Notes under the pieces: generated by a model
The model's input: only the letters and a program-made list of their open reading frames with translations
The model's database searches: none
Told to the model about the DNA's origin: nothing
Program-made: the position numbers and the translations under genes
From: Caenimonas koreensis DSM 17982
Lineage (GTDB): Bacteria; Pseudomonadota; Gammaproteobacteria; Burkholderiales; Burkholderiaceae_C
Assembly (NCBI RefSeq): GCF_009646335.1
Contig: NZ_WJBU01000020.1
Location: forward strand, 21,226 to 85,225
Reading direction: 5' to 3'
Length of the DNA: 64,000 nucleotides
In this document: in pieces, positions 29,607 to 39,428 of the stretch
Layout of the letters: every line of letters begins with the position of its first letter
Numbering within the stretch: position 1 is the first letter of the stretch

Positions 29607-29748
29607 GGCAAGCGGGCACGGGCCGGCGAGGTCTGTCGGGCAGATGACATTTCACGCGCACCCCATTTGCAAAAACTCGGGAAAGCCATGACGGGTGCAG
29701 CCCCTGCGCGCCCTATAGTGCAGAGCAGCAATTTCCAAGGAGTTCCCG

Positions 29749-30897
29749 ATGTTCAAGAAGGTGTTGTTGGCCTCGGCCCTGGGCCTGGCCCTCGCAGCCC
29801 CCGCCGTCATGGCGCAAATCAAGGTGGGCGTTACGGTGTCGACCACTGGCCCCGCTGCTTCGCTGGGCATTCCGGAGAAGAACGTGTTCGCGATCATGCC
29901 GCGCGAGATCGCCGGCAAGAAGGTGGAGTTCATCGTTCTCGACGACGCATCCGACCCCGTGGCTGCCGTGCGCAACACGCGCAAGTTCGTCTCCGAAGAC
30001 AAGGTGGACATCATCCTCGGCTCATCCATCACGCCGAACAGCCTGGCCATGGTGGACGTCGCCGCCGAATCCGAAACACCGATGATCGCCATCGCCTCGT
30101 CGCTGCGCATCGTCGATCCGGTGGACGCGAAGAAGTACTGGGTGTTCAAGACGCCGCAGAACGACGCGCACATGATGACCGCCATGTCGGCCCACATGGC
30201 CGACAACGGCGTCAAGAGCGTGGGCCTCATCGGCTTCAACGACGCCTACGGCGAAGGCGTGATGACCGAATTCGGCAAGCTCACCGGCGCGCGCAAGCTC
30301 AACGTGGTGGCGCAGGAGCGCTATGCCCGCTCTGACACGAGCGTGACGGGCCAGGTGCTCAAGCTGATGGCAGCCAACCCCGACGCGATCATGATCGCCG
30401 CCTCTGGCACGCCCGCCGCCCTGCCCGCCAAGACGCTCAAGGAGCGCGGCTACAAGGGCAAGATCTACTTCACTGACGGCGTGATCAACGACGACTTCCT
30501 GCGCGTGGGCGGCAAAGACCTCGAAGGCTCGTTCCTGCCTGCTGGCCCGTTTGTGGTCGCCAAGCAGTTGCCCGACAGCAACCCGATCAAGAAGGTGTCG
30601 ATGGAGCTGATCAAGCTGCACGACTCCAAGTACCCGCCGGGCAGCGCCAACTCGTTCTCGGCACACGCCTGGAATACTTACCTGATGCTGCAGTACGCAG
30701 TGCCTATCGCACTCAAGACAGCCCAGCCCGGCACCAAGGAATTCCGCAAGGCGCTGCGCGATGCCATCGAAGGCACGAAGGAACTCGTGACGACGCACGG
30801 CGTGATGAACATGAGCAAGACGGACCACATGGGCTTCGACCAGCGCGCACGCGTGATGGTGAAGATCGAAAACGGCACATGGAAGCTCGCGCAGTAA
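29749..30897 (+). CDS. ABC transporter substrate-binding protein (branched-chain amino acid type)
   Basis: The 382-residue protein has a signal peptide cleaved after VMAQ (about residue 22) and the two-lobed periplasmic-binding fold of the Leu/Ile/Val type (start IKVGVTVSTTGPAASLG, then NTRKFVSEDKVDIILGSSITP). It delivers ligand to the permease encoded downstream. In this family ligands range from amino acids to aromatic or other carboxylic acids, so the substrate is open. The start is supported by AAGGAG 8 bases upstream. A strong attenuator-like hairpin follows before livH. Confidence 0.93.
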   Translation: MFKKVLLASALGLALAAPAVMAQIKVGVTVSTTGPAASLGIPEKNVFAIMPREIAGKKVEFIVLDDASDPVAAVRNTRKFVSEDKVDIILGSSITPNSLAMVDVAAESETPMIAIASSLRIVDPVDAKKYWVFKTPQNDAHMMTAMSAHMADNGVKSVGLIGFNDAYGEGVMTEFGKLTGARKLNVVAQERYARSDTSVTGQVLKLMAANPDAIMIAASGTPAALPAKTLKERGYKGKIYFTDGVINDDFLRVGGKDLEGSFLPAGPFVVAKQLPDSNPIKKVSMELIKLHDSKYPPGSANSFSAHAWNTYLMLQYAVPIALKTAQPGTKEFRKALRDAIEGTKELVTTHGVMNMSKTDHMGFDQRARVMVKIENGTWKLAQ

Positions 30898-30915
30898 GTT
30901 CGTGACATATGCTGT

Positions 30916-30946
30916 GGGCGCTGCCGCAACGCAGCGCCCATTTTTT
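30916..30946 (+). terminator. Rho-independent terminator / attenuator after the binding-protein gene
   Basis: GGGCGCTGC (30916-30924) pairs perfectly with GCAGCGCCC (30931-30939) around CGCAAC. It is followed by A and six T. This is a textbook intrinsic terminator. Because it sits between the binding protein and permease genes of one transporter, partial read-through is expected, giving more binding protein than membrane parts. Confidence 0.85.
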
Positions 30947-30980
30947 CGCCCCTGATTTTTCGCCCCTGATCTTTCGCCCG
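30942..30980 (+). repeat. 14-base tandem repeat, 2.7 copies
   Basis: The unit TTTTTCGCCCCTGA occurs at 30942-30955 and 30956-30969, exact in both, followed by the partial TCTTTCGCCCG to 30980. It starts in the T tract of the terminator and ends 7 bases before the livH start, so it fills the livH leader. Copy-number change would alter leader length. Confidence 0.75.
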
Positions 30981-30987
30981 GACTGCC

Positions 30988-32043
30988 TTGGACTTCTCGA
31001 TCGCTCTCATCCTCGCGCAGGACGGCATCACGACCGGCGCGGTGTACGCCATGCTCGCCGTGGGGCTTGTGCTGGTCTTTGCCGTCACCCGCGTCATCTT
31101 CATTCCGCAGGGCGAGCTCGTGGCGTACGGCGCCCTGACGATTGCAGCGATGCAAAGTGGCCAGCGGCCTGCGACCGGCTGGCTGCTGCTGGCGATGGGC
31201 GTGGCGGTGTTCGCCATTGACATGTGGCAGTTTGTGGCGCGTCGCGGTGACGCCGTCTCGCCCAAAGTGCTGGCGCAATCCGCGCTCACCAATCTCGTGT
31301 GGCCTGCGGTGGTGCTGGCCACCATCCAACTCCTGCCGCTGCAGCAAATCGGGCTGGCGGGGCAGATTGCATTGACGCTCGCTGTGGTCGCGCCGCTGGG
31401 GCCGATGCTCTATCGCCTCGCGTTCGAGCCGCTCGCGCATGCCAGTGTGCTGGTGCTGCTCATCGTTTCAGTCGCAGCGCACTTCGTGATGCTCGGCCTG
31501 GGCCTGGTGATGTTCGGCGCGGAAGGCGTGCGTTCTGCGGCCTTCTCGGAAGCGCGCTTTGCGGTCGGGCCGCTCACGTTGACGGGCCAGGGGCTGTCGG
31601 TCATCGCGGCGTCCATCGTGATCATGGCGGCGCTGTCGGTCTTCTTCGGCAACACGGTGGCGGGCAAGGCCTTGCGCGCCACGGCCGTGAACAGGCTCGG
31701 CGCAAGTCTTGTCGGCATTGAAGTCGCGCGCTCGGGCCGGCTCGCCTTCCTGCTCGCGGGCGTGATCGGCGCGTTCTCGGGCATCCTCATCGGGCCGATC
31801 ACCACACTGTATTACGACTCGGGCTTTCTCATCGGCCTGAAGGGCTTCGTCGGCGCAATCATCGGCGGGCTGGCGAGCTACCCCGTCGCCGCTGGCGGCG
31901 CGCTGCTGGTGGGCCTGCTCGAAGCGTATGCCTCGTTCGAAGCCAGTGCCTACAAGGAAGTGCTGGTGTTCACGCTGATCGTGCCAGTGCTGGTGTGGCG
32001 CTCGTTCACGAGCCACACGCTGCTGGAGGACGACGAGTCATGA
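30988..32043 (+). CDS. livH: Branched-chain amino acid type ABC permease LivH
   Basis: The 351-residue inner-membrane protein has about eight membrane segments and the LivH signature near the N-terminus (LAQDGITTGAVYAMLAVGLVLVF, then IPQGELVAYGAL). The start is a TTG at 30988; the family N-terminus begins just there and no ATG precedes the first helix. No Shine-Dalgarno sequence is apparent. It pairs with the LivM half of the next gene, which it overlaps by 4 bases (ATGA). Confidence 0.92.
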   Translation: MDFSIALILAQDGITTGAVYAMLAVGLVLVFAVTRVIFIPQGELVAYGALTIAAMQSGQRPATGWLLLAMGVAVFAIDMWQFVARRGDAVSPKVLAQSALTNLVWPAVVLATIQLLPLQQIGLAGQIALTLAVVAPLGPMLYRLAFEPLAHASVLVLLIVSVAAHFVMLGLGLVMFGAEGVRSAAFSEARFAVGPLTLTGQGLSVIAASIVIMAALSVFFGNTVAGKALRATAVNRLGASLVGIEVARSGRLAFLLAGVIGAFSGILIGPITTLYYDSGFLIGLKGFVGAIIGGLASYPVAAGGALLVGLLEAYASFEASAYKEVLVFTLIVPVLVWRSFTSHTLLEDDES

Positions 32044-33860
32044 CGCGCCTTCGCCCCCAGCGCCTCGGCGTCGCGATCTGGCTCGCTGTCATGTGCACGG
32101 CTGTGTTCCTGCCGGTGCCCGAGTTCTGGATCACGCTGGCCAACTACATCGGGCTCTACAGCCTGGTCGCGCTGGGCCTTGTGCTGCTCACTGGCATTGC
32201 AGGTATGACGTCATTCGGGCAGGCGGCCTTTGTCGGCCTTGGCGCGTATGCCAGCGCGCTCGTCACCACGCAATACGGAGGCTCGCCGTGGGTGGGGCTG
32301 GTCGCAGGCATCGCGCTCGTCGTGCTGGCTGCCGGTGCGCTGGGGGCGATCACGATGCGCCTGTCGGGCCACTACCTGCCGCTGGGCACCATTGCATGGG
32401 GCCTGTCGCTGTTCTATCTCTTTGGCAACCTCGAACTGCTGAAAAAATTCGATGGCATCACGGGCATTCCGCCGATCAACTTTCTGGGCGTGGAGCTGCA
32501 AAGCGGGCGCAACCTGTACCTGCTGATCTGGGTGATCGTGGCGCTGGCGGTGCTCGCCGTGCTCAACCTGCTCGACTCGCGCACGGGCCGCGCCATCCGC
32601 GCGCTACGCGGCGGTCTGGTGATGGCCGAGTCATGCGGCGTGAACACGGCTCGCACAAAGCTCCTCGCTTTCGTCCTGGCTGCCGTGCTCGCGGGCCTGT
32701 CGGGCTGGCTCTATGCGCACCTGCAACGCGCTGTGAACCCGACGCCCTTCGGCCTGAACGCAGGCATCACCTACCTCTTCATGGCCGTCGTCGGCGGTGC
32801 GGGCTACGTGTGGGGCGCGCTCGCGGGCGCCGCGCTCATGACGATCCTGGGCGACTGGCTGCAGAACATCCTGCCGAAGCTGCTGGGCCAGAGCGGCAAC
32901 TTCGAAGTGATCGTGTCGGGCATGTTGCTCATCTTGCTGCTGCAACGCGCGCCCGGTGGCCTGTGGCCGATGGTGCTGCGCGTGGTGGGCATGTTCAAGC
33001 GCGGCACAGCGACTGGCGAACATCCGCAACTGCCCGCACCGATTGGCCTGCAGAACGCACAGCTCGCACAGCCGCTGCCACGCAGGCCGCAAGCCGCGGC
33101 GGGCAGCACGGTGCTCGATGTGCGCAGTGCACGCAAGACGTTCGGCGGGCTGGTCGCGGTGAACGACGTGAGCTTCAGCGTGAATGCCGGCGAAATCCTC
33201 GGGCTGATCGGCCCGAACGGCGCAGGCAAGAGCACGATGTTCAACCTCGTCAGTGGCGTGCTGCCGCTGACTTCGGGCGAAGTGCACTTCGCGGGTGAGC
33301 GCATCGACGGCAAGACGTCACGCGCACTGGCACGAGCGGGCATGGCGCGCACCTTCCAGCATGTGCGGCTGCTGCCGGCGATGAGCGTGATCGAGAACGT
33401 TGCTATCGGCGCGCACCTGCGCGGCCATCGCGGGTGGATGGCGGGTGTGATGCGTGCGAACCGCATCGAGGAAGCATCGATCTTTGCCGAAGCACAGGCG
33501 CAACTCGACCGCGTGGGGCTCGGCGCTGATGCGCTGCGTGAAGCGGGCAGCCTCGCGCTCGGCCAGCAGCGGCTGCTTGAAATTGCGCGTGCGCTCGCTG
33601 GCGACCCGGTGGTGCTGCTGCTCGACGAACCGGCTGCGGGTCTGCGTCACCAGGAAAAACTTGCGCTGGCCGCACTGCTGCGCGATTTGCGCTCGCAAGG
33701 CGTGAGCATCTTGCTGGTGGAACACGACATGGAATTCGTGATGGGCCTGGTCGACCGGCTGGTGGTGATGGACTTCGGCACCCGCATCGTGCATGGGCTG
33801 CCGGAAGCCGTGCGCAACAACCCTGCAGTGATCGAAGCGTACCTGGGGGGCGTGGAATGA
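32040..33860 (+). CDS. Fused LivM permease - LivG ATPase
   Basis: The 606-residue protein joins two normally separate subunits. Residues 1 to about 320 are a LivM permease with the signature GLVLLTGIAGMTSFGQAAF. Residues about 355-606 are a LivG ATPase with Walker A GPNGAGKST, the LivG-type signature LALGQQRLLEIARAL and Walker B VVLLLDEPAAGL, then the switch histidine in LLVEHDMEFV. The start ATG at 32040 overlaps the livH stop; a longer frame from 31995 would run into livH. Such M-G fusions occur in some betaproteobacterial transporters. The next gene again overlaps by ATGA. Confidence 0.93.
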   Translation: MTRLRPQRLGVAIWLAVMCTAVFLPVPEFWITLANYIGLYSLVALGLVLLTGIAGMTSFGQAAFVGLGAYASALVTTQYGGSPWVGLVAGIALVVLAAGALGAITMRLSGHYLPLGTIAWGLSLFYLFGNLELLKKFDGITGIPPINFLGVELQSGRNLYLLIWVIVALAVLAVLNLLDSRTGRAIRALRGGLVMAESCGVNTARTKLLAFVLAAVLAGLSGWLYAHLQRAVNPTPFGLNAGITYLFMAVVGGAGYVWGALAGAALMTILGDWLQNILPKLLGQSGNFEVIVSGMLLILLLQRAPGGLWPMVLRVVGMFKRGTATGEHPQLPAPIGLQNAQLAQPLPRRPQAAAGSTVLDVRSARKTFGGLVAVNDVSFSVNAGEILGLIGPNGAGKSTMFNLVSGVLPLTSGEVHFAGERIDGKTSRALARAGMARTFQHVRLLPAMSVIENVAIGAHLRGHRGWMAGVMRANRIEEASIFAEAQAQLDRVGLGADALREAGSLALGQQRLLEIARALAGDPVVLLLDEPAAGLRHQEKLALAALLRDLRSQGVSILLVEHDMEFVMGLVDRLVVMDFGTRIVHGLPEAVRNNPAVIEAYLGGVE

Positions 33861-34591
33861 GCGCCATCCTCGAAGTCAAGAACCTGTGCGTGGACTACGG
33901 CAAGGTGCGCGCTGTGCACGACGCCGCGATTCACGTGGAGCCCGGCCGCATCGCTACCGTGATCGGGCCGAACGGCGCGGGCAAATCAACGCTGCTCAAC
34001 GCGATCATGGGCGTGCTGCCTGCCGCAAGCGGTGAGGTGTGGTTCGACGGTCATGTCGAAAAAGGAACCATCGCCTCGCGCGTGGCCGACGGCATGAGCC
34101 TCGTGCCCGAAAAGCGCGAGCTGTTCGCGACGATGACCGTCGAAGACAACCTGCTGCTCGGCGCCTACGTGAAGCTCAAGGGCCGCGCGAGCAACGCCGA
34201 CGCAATGCGCGCCGAAGTGTTTCGCCTGTTCCCGCGGCTGGAAGAGCGGCGCAAGCAACTGGCCGGGACGCTATCAGGTGGTGAGCGACAGATGCTCGCC
34301 ATTGGCCGCGCACTGATGGCCAGGCCGCGCGTGTTGATGCTCGATGAACCCAGCCTGGGTCTCGCACCGCTGGTGGTGCGCGAGATCTTCCACATCATCT
34401 CGGCGCTGCGCGAGAGCGGCGTTGCGATTTTGCTGGTGGAGCAGAACGCGCGCGCCGCACTGCAGGTGGCTGACTATGGTTACGTGCTGGAGACGGGGCG
34501 CATCACGCTCGAAGGCCCGGCGACGGACTTGACGAACGACCCGCGCGTGGTGAACACGTATCTGGGTTTGGGCGGACAACGCGCTGAATGA
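33857..34591 (+). CDS. livF: Branched-chain amino acid type ABC ATPase LivF
   Basis: The 244-residue ATPase has Walker A GPNGAGKST, signature LSGGERQMLAIGRALMARP, Walker B VLMLDEPSLGLAP and the switch region ILLVEQNARAAL, all typical of LivF. It forms the ATPase pair with the LivG half of the upstream fusion. The ATG at 33857 overlaps that gene's stop by 4 bases, so translation is coupled. It ends the transporter operon; the next gene is convergent, 19 bases away. Confidence 0.95.
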   Translation: MSAILEVKNLCVDYGKVRAVHDAAIHVEPGRIATVIGPNGAGKSTLLNAIMGVLPAASGEVWFDGHVEKGTIASRVADGMSLVPEKRELFATMTVEDNLLLGAYVKLKGRASNADAMRAEVFRLFPRLEERRKQLAGTLSGGERQMLAIGRALMARPRVLMLDEPSLGLAPLVVREIFHIISALRESGVAILLVEQNARAALQVADYGYVLETGRITLEGPATDLTNDPRVVNTYLGLGGQRAE

Positions 34592-34610
34592 GCCTGCCCG
34601 GCTGGTGCGA

Positions 34611-35501
34611 TCAGCCAGCTGGCGCCACAAAGAAATTGTCGTCTGTGAAGAACCGGTCGGGAATCCGCAAGTGGATTGCCTGCAGCATTTCTGCCGGGGG
34701 CGATACCCGCCGAACAAATTGCGCAAACCAACGGTCGTCGCGAAACTTGTCGTAGATGGGTAGGGCCAATTCAGTCATGAGAACGCGCCACTGGACTCTA
34801 TCTGCCAATACCTTGAGCTGCGCTAACGTCCCACGCGCATCGCCGATCAGTGCCGGAAAGCGCCCAGGCTCAGTCTCGGTCCACTCCTGCAGACTTTCGG
34901 CGTCAACTTCCCCGGTATCGAGCCAGGCTTGCGCCTCCAACAGCAAGCGCTGCATGCGTGTTGCACCAATTTCTCCGGCGAGAGCGAATGCTGCAGCCAT
35001 GCCATCCCGCACCAGGACTGAGAACACCAGATGTTCGCAGTCGATGCCGCCGCGCTCAGGATGCTGACCTGCGCAGCTTTGTTCAATGGAATCGTCATAC
35101 CACCCCAGCCGCCAGAGCACCTTTCCTAACTGCCGGTGGACGTCAGAGCGGCCCGGCACCAACGCGTCAAGCCGACGCAACAGAATCAATGCGGCCGCAG
35201 GTTGCTGCCAATGCATCAGCCACGTCGCGGCTTCGACAAACGCAATCACAGCGCGCTCGCCCAGCCTCATCCTGCGCTCAAGTCTTGCGCACACCTGCGT
35301 AAACCGATGCAGATCGGCAGCTGGCCCCAGGCCTTGGTAGATGGCCCGCCGACCACGGCTGCACACTCGCACCGGCTCGCTCGCGCGCAGCGATAGCGGC
35401 GGATGCATTGCGAGAATATTTTCAGGCTGGCCGAAGGCGACCGGATGATTTGCAACAACTCGCAGTGCTCCGGGCAGCAGGACTGCCTGGCCTGCTTGCA
35501 T
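34611..35501 (-). CDS. Hypothetical protein with TPR-like region
   Basis: The 296-residue product is not recognised. It is Trp- and Cys-containing. Around its first third it has helical pairs with TPR-like spacing (PAAALILLRRLDALVPGRSDVHRQLGKVLWRLGWYDDSIEQ in outline), no signal peptide and no membrane segment. The start is uncertain: the ATG at 35501 is used; a TTG at 35591 would add 30 residues and an ATG at 35408 would remove 31; none has a clear ribosome-binding site. Base composition is a little lower in GC than in the neighbours. It could be a type III secretion-style or HrpB-like accessory protein, but nothing establishes this. Confidence 0.6.
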   Translation of the reverse strand: MQAGQAVLLPGALRVVANHPVAFGQPENILAMHPPLSLRASEPVRVCSRGRRAIYQGLGPAADLHRFTQVCARLERRMRLGERAVIAFVEAATWLMHWQQPAAALILLRRLDALVPGRSDVHRQLGKVLWRLGWYDDSIEQSCAGQHPERGGIDCEHLVFSVLVRDGMAAAFALAGEIGATRMQRLLLEAQAWLDTGEVDAESLQEWTETEPGRFPALIGDARGTLAQLKVLADRVQWRVLMTELALPIYDKFRDDRWFAQFVRRVSPPAEMLQAIHLRIPDRFFTDDNFFVAPAG

Positions 35502-35642
35502 GTGGAAGACGACGACATCAGGTGCCGTGTGCGTTGGATTTTGGCTTCGGATCAAGATGATTCCTGCGTGGGCGCGGCCTTGATGCCGCAACTTGCATGA
35601 GTAACCCTGCGCAACCCATCGTTCCGCACACCAAAGTCTGGC

Positions 35643-36455
35643 TCAAGTACTCCAGTTCGGCTTGCGCTTTTCAGTGAACGCCGTGAAACCTTCCTGCGCG
35701 CTCGCGTCCATCATGTTCACCGCCATCGTCTGGCCAGCGAGCTGGTATGCCGCTTCAATGCCCATCTCACGCTGGCGATAGAACATCTCCTTGCCCAGCG
35801 CAATCGCGACGCGCGGCTTGGCGAGGATGCTCTCGACGAGTTTTGCGACCTCCGCATCGAGCTGGTCTGCTGCGACCACGCGATTGACCAGCCCCCGCTC
35901 CTTCGCCTCCTGCGCTGAAATGAAGTCACCCGTGACGAGCATCTCCATCGCCTGCTTCGGCGCCATGTTGCGCAGCAGCGGCACGCTGGGTGTCGAGCAG
36001 AAGAGCCCGTAGTTGACGCCGCTCACGGCAAACTTCGCCTCGTTCACGGCCACTGCAAGGTCACACTGCGCGACGAGCTGGCAACCCGCTGCCGTCGCGA
36101 TGCCTTGCACGCGCGCAATCACGGGCACAGGCAATTTGATGATCGTCAGCATCATCTTGCTGCATTGCGCGAAGAGCTTCTGGTAATAGTCGAGCGACGG
36201 ATGGTCCACCATCTCTTTGAGGTTGTGACCGGGGCAAAACGCCTTGCCATTGGCCGCGATCACCACCACGCGCGCCGAATCGTCCTGCGCCACACGATCA
36301 AGCGCGGCCTGCATCGCAGCCAGCATTTCTTCGCTGAGCGAATTGAAACTGCCCGGCCGGTTCATCGTCAGCGTGACAACGCCGCGTGAGTCGCGGTGTT
36401 CCAGCACGGCTGCTTCCATGGTGACAGTAGTGACGGTGGTGTCTGATGCGCTCAT
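35643..36455 (-). CDS. Crotonase-fold protein, ECHDC3-like, lacking hydratase glutamates
   Basis: The 270-residue protein has the crotonase fold with the CoA-binding segment KAFCPGHNLKEM and the downstream motif VSGVNYGLFCSTP typical of ECHDC3 relatives. In classic enoyl-CoA hydratase the two catalytic glutamates lie in GGGCEL and QPEI; here the matching positions read AAGCQL and SGVN, so both are missing. Hydration of enoyl-CoA is therefore unlikely, and another CoA reaction or a regulatory role is expected. The start ATG at 36455 is chosen because TGAGGA lies 8 bases upstream. It follows the deacetylase gene by 10 bases. Confidence 0.9.
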   Translation of the reverse strand: MSASDTTVTTVTMEAAVLEHRDSRGVVTLTMNRPGSFNSLSEEMLAAMQAALDRVAQDDSARVVVIAANGKAFCPGHNLKEMVDHPSLDYYQKLFAQCSKMMLTIIKLPVPVIARVQGIATAAGCQLVAQCDLAVAVNEAKFAVSGVNYGLFCSTPSVPLLRNMAPKQAMEMLVTGDFISAQEAKERGLVNRVVAADQLDAEVAKLVESILAKPRVAIALGKEMFYRQREMGIEAAYQLAGQTMAVNMMDASAQEGFTAFTEKRKPNWST

Positions 36456-36465
36456 GATGTTTTCC

Positions 36466-37422
36466 TCACAAATCCGCCAGCGCCCGCACATGCGCCTCAA
36501 CGCTGCGCCCCAGCGCGCTCAGGTTGTAGCCGCCTTCGAGCGACGACACGATGCGCTTGTTTGAATGGCGCGCCGCGACTTCCTTCAGCTTCTTCGTGAT
36601 CCACGCGTAGTCCGCCTCGACCAGGCCGAGCTGGCCCAGGTCATCTTCGCGGTGCGCGTCGAAACCCGCACTGATGAAAATCATCTGCGGCCGGAATTCT
36701 TCCAGCCGCGGCAACCAGTGCTTTTCAATCAGCGGGCGGATCACATCGCCCTTGCTGTACGCGGGCACGGGCATGTTCACCATGTTGGCGGCATGCGGGC
36801 CAGCACCCGTGCCGGGGTAGAACGGATGCTGGAAGAAGCTCACCATCAACGTGCGCTCGTCACCCGCCAGGATGTCTTCCGTGCCGTTGCCGTGATGCAC
36901 GTCGAAGTCGACGATGGCCACGCGTTCCAGGCCGTGCTTTTCAAGCGCGTAACGCGCGCCGATGGCTACCTGGTTGAAGATGCAAAAACCCATCGAATGG
37001 TCGTGGCACGCATGGTGGCCGGGTGGCCGCACGGCGCAAAAGGCGTTCTCGAGTTCGCCGGCCATCACGGCATCGACAGCAGCGGTGACTGCGCCGACGG
37101 CGCGCATGGCGGCGTCCCAGGATTTGCCGTTCATGGAGGTGTCGGGGTCGATCCGCGCGTAGCCGGCCTCGCCGGTTTGCATCACGTGAACTGCCAGGCG
37201 CTGGCGCAATGCGTCGATGGCGGCCACGTGCTGCTCGTCGTGCGCAAGTTCGACATCCGCCAGGGTGGCCATGGGGGCTTCGCGCTGGTCGAGCAGGTCG
37301 GCAATGCCGGTGACAAGAAGCCTGTCGTGGATCGCGTCGAGCCGCTCGGGGCATTCCGGGTGGCCCGGGCCCATCTCGTGTCTCCTGCAATCCGGATGCG
37401 TGAAAAATCCGGTTTTGTTCAT
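36466..37422 (-). CDS. Histone deacetylase family protein (class II-like amidohydrolase)
   Basis: The 318-residue protein matches bacterial HDAC-like amidohydrolases. It shows GHPECPERLDAI near the N-terminus, the catalytic RPPGHHA histidine pair, the zinc ligands in DFDVHHGNGTEDI and the C-terminal SLEGGYNLSALGRSV. Such enzymes remove acyl groups from small amines or lysines using Zn2+. The ATG at 37422 begins MNKTGFFTHPDC, the usual family start; a longer frame upstream would overlap moxR antisense and is rejected. It is divergent from moxR with 42 bases between the starts. Confidence 0.93.
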   Translation of the reverse strand: MNKTGFFTHPDCRRHEMGPGHPECPERLDAIHDRLLVTGIADLLDQREAPMATLADVELAHDEQHVAAIDALRQRLAVHVMQTGEAGYARIDPDTSMNGKSWDAAMRAVGAVTAAVDAVMAGELENAFCAVRPPGHHACHDHSMGFCIFNQVAIGARYALEKHGLERVAIVDFDVHHGNGTEDILAGDERTLMVSFFQHPFYPGTGAGPHAANMVNMPVPAYSKGDVIRPLIEKHWLPRLEEFRPQMIFISAGFDAHREDDLGQLGLVEADYAWITKKLKEVAARHSNKRIVSSLEGGYNLSALGRSVEAHVRALADL

Positions 37423-37464
37423 CACTGCCACTCGCCCTCGTCCAAATTGCGATAACGTCGTGCC

Positions 37465-38381
<917 letters not shown>

Positions 38382-38385
<4 letters not shown>

Positions 38386-39413
38386 CTGCCGCCGTGGAGC
38401 GTTCAGCGTTGGGCGTGGAGCGCGATTCGCCCAACGCCGAACGCCCCACGCTCAACCCTTTCACCTTTGCGCGCAAGCGCTTTCGCCGGTGGTGGCAGTC
38501 GCGCCTGCCTTTGTCTGACACGATGACGCTCACGCAGCGCAACGTGTACATCCTGCCGACGCGGCCCGGCTTCATGCTCGGCGCAACGCTGCTCGTGCTG
38601 CTCGTCGGCTCGATCAACTACCAGCTCAACCTGGGTTACCTGCTCACGTTCCTGCTGGCGGGCAGCGCCGTCGTCGGCATGCATGTGTGCCACGGCACGC
38701 TGCGCGGCCTGACGATGAACCTGAAGACGCCCGATGCGCAGTTTGCCGGCGTGAGCGCGACGCTCACCGTCGTGCTCACGAACGAGCGCAAGTCGATCCG
38801 CCACGGCATCGGCATGGCCGTGCTCGATGCCACGCATGAAGACCGCTGGGTGTACACCGATGTGCCTGCGCAAGGCAGCACCTCGGTACATGTCGCATTC
38901 AAGCCCGACAGGCGCGGCCTGCATCACGTGCCGCCGCTCACGGCGGAAACGCGCTTTCCGCTCGGCACGTTCCGCGTGTGGACGGTGTGGCGGCCTGCCG
39001 CGCAGGTGCTGGTCTATCCCGCGCCAGAAGCGTTCCCGCCGCCATTGCCGCCCGGCGAGCCGCGAGCAGGCGGCGCAGCCACTGCCAGCGCGCAGAACAG
39101 TGGCGAATTCGACGGCGTGCGCGCCTACCGCCGCGGCGATCCGCTCAAGCTGGTCGTCTGGAAGAAAGCCGCCAAGGCCGATGAACTCGTCAGCCGCGAC
39201 ACGCAGCAGGCCCAGCGCTACGAGTTGTGGCTTGACTTTGCGGCAGCGGGCCATCTCGATACCGAACACAAGCTCTCGCGCCTGACAGCGTGGGTGGTGC
39301 AGGCCGACAAGCTCGGCCTCGACTACGGCCTGCGCTTGCCCAACCAACAGGTCGCACCCGGCGCGGGCGAGGCGCACAAGCGCCGCTGCCTCGAAGCACT
39401 GGCCGTGTGCTGA
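38382..39413 (+). CDS. DUF58 domain membrane protein with repeat-encoded N-terminus
   Basis: The 343-residue protein has two membrane segments (about residues 62-105) and a C-terminal DUF58 von Willebrand-like domain with the conserved EFDGVRAYRRGDPLKLVVWKK segment. The cytoplasmic N-terminus is unusual: residues 6-25 (ERSALGVERDSPNAERPTLN) are encoded by a dispersed palindrome also found at 27736-27815. Conserved sequence resumes near RKRFRRWWQSRLPLSDT, so the true start must be upstream of it, and the ATGA overlap with moxR supports 38382. It partners MoxR. Confidence 0.92.
38397..38457. repeat. Dispersed imperfect palindrome, copy B, inside a gene
   Basis: These 61 bases align with 27736-27815 over most of their length, lacking an internal stretch of about 18 bases. 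They are in frame within the DUF58 gene and give residues 6-25. Both copies share the left GAGCGTT and the right TTCGC(T/C)CAACGCCGAACGCCC segments. Confidence 0.7.
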
Positions 39414-39428
39414 CCCCATGGTGAACCC

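Noticed and set aside
34850..35302. Plus-strand 150-codon frame over the TPR-like hypothetical gene
   Set aside because: The minus-strand frame is longer with TPR-like helices; the plus frame is Arg/Pro-rich and lacks features.
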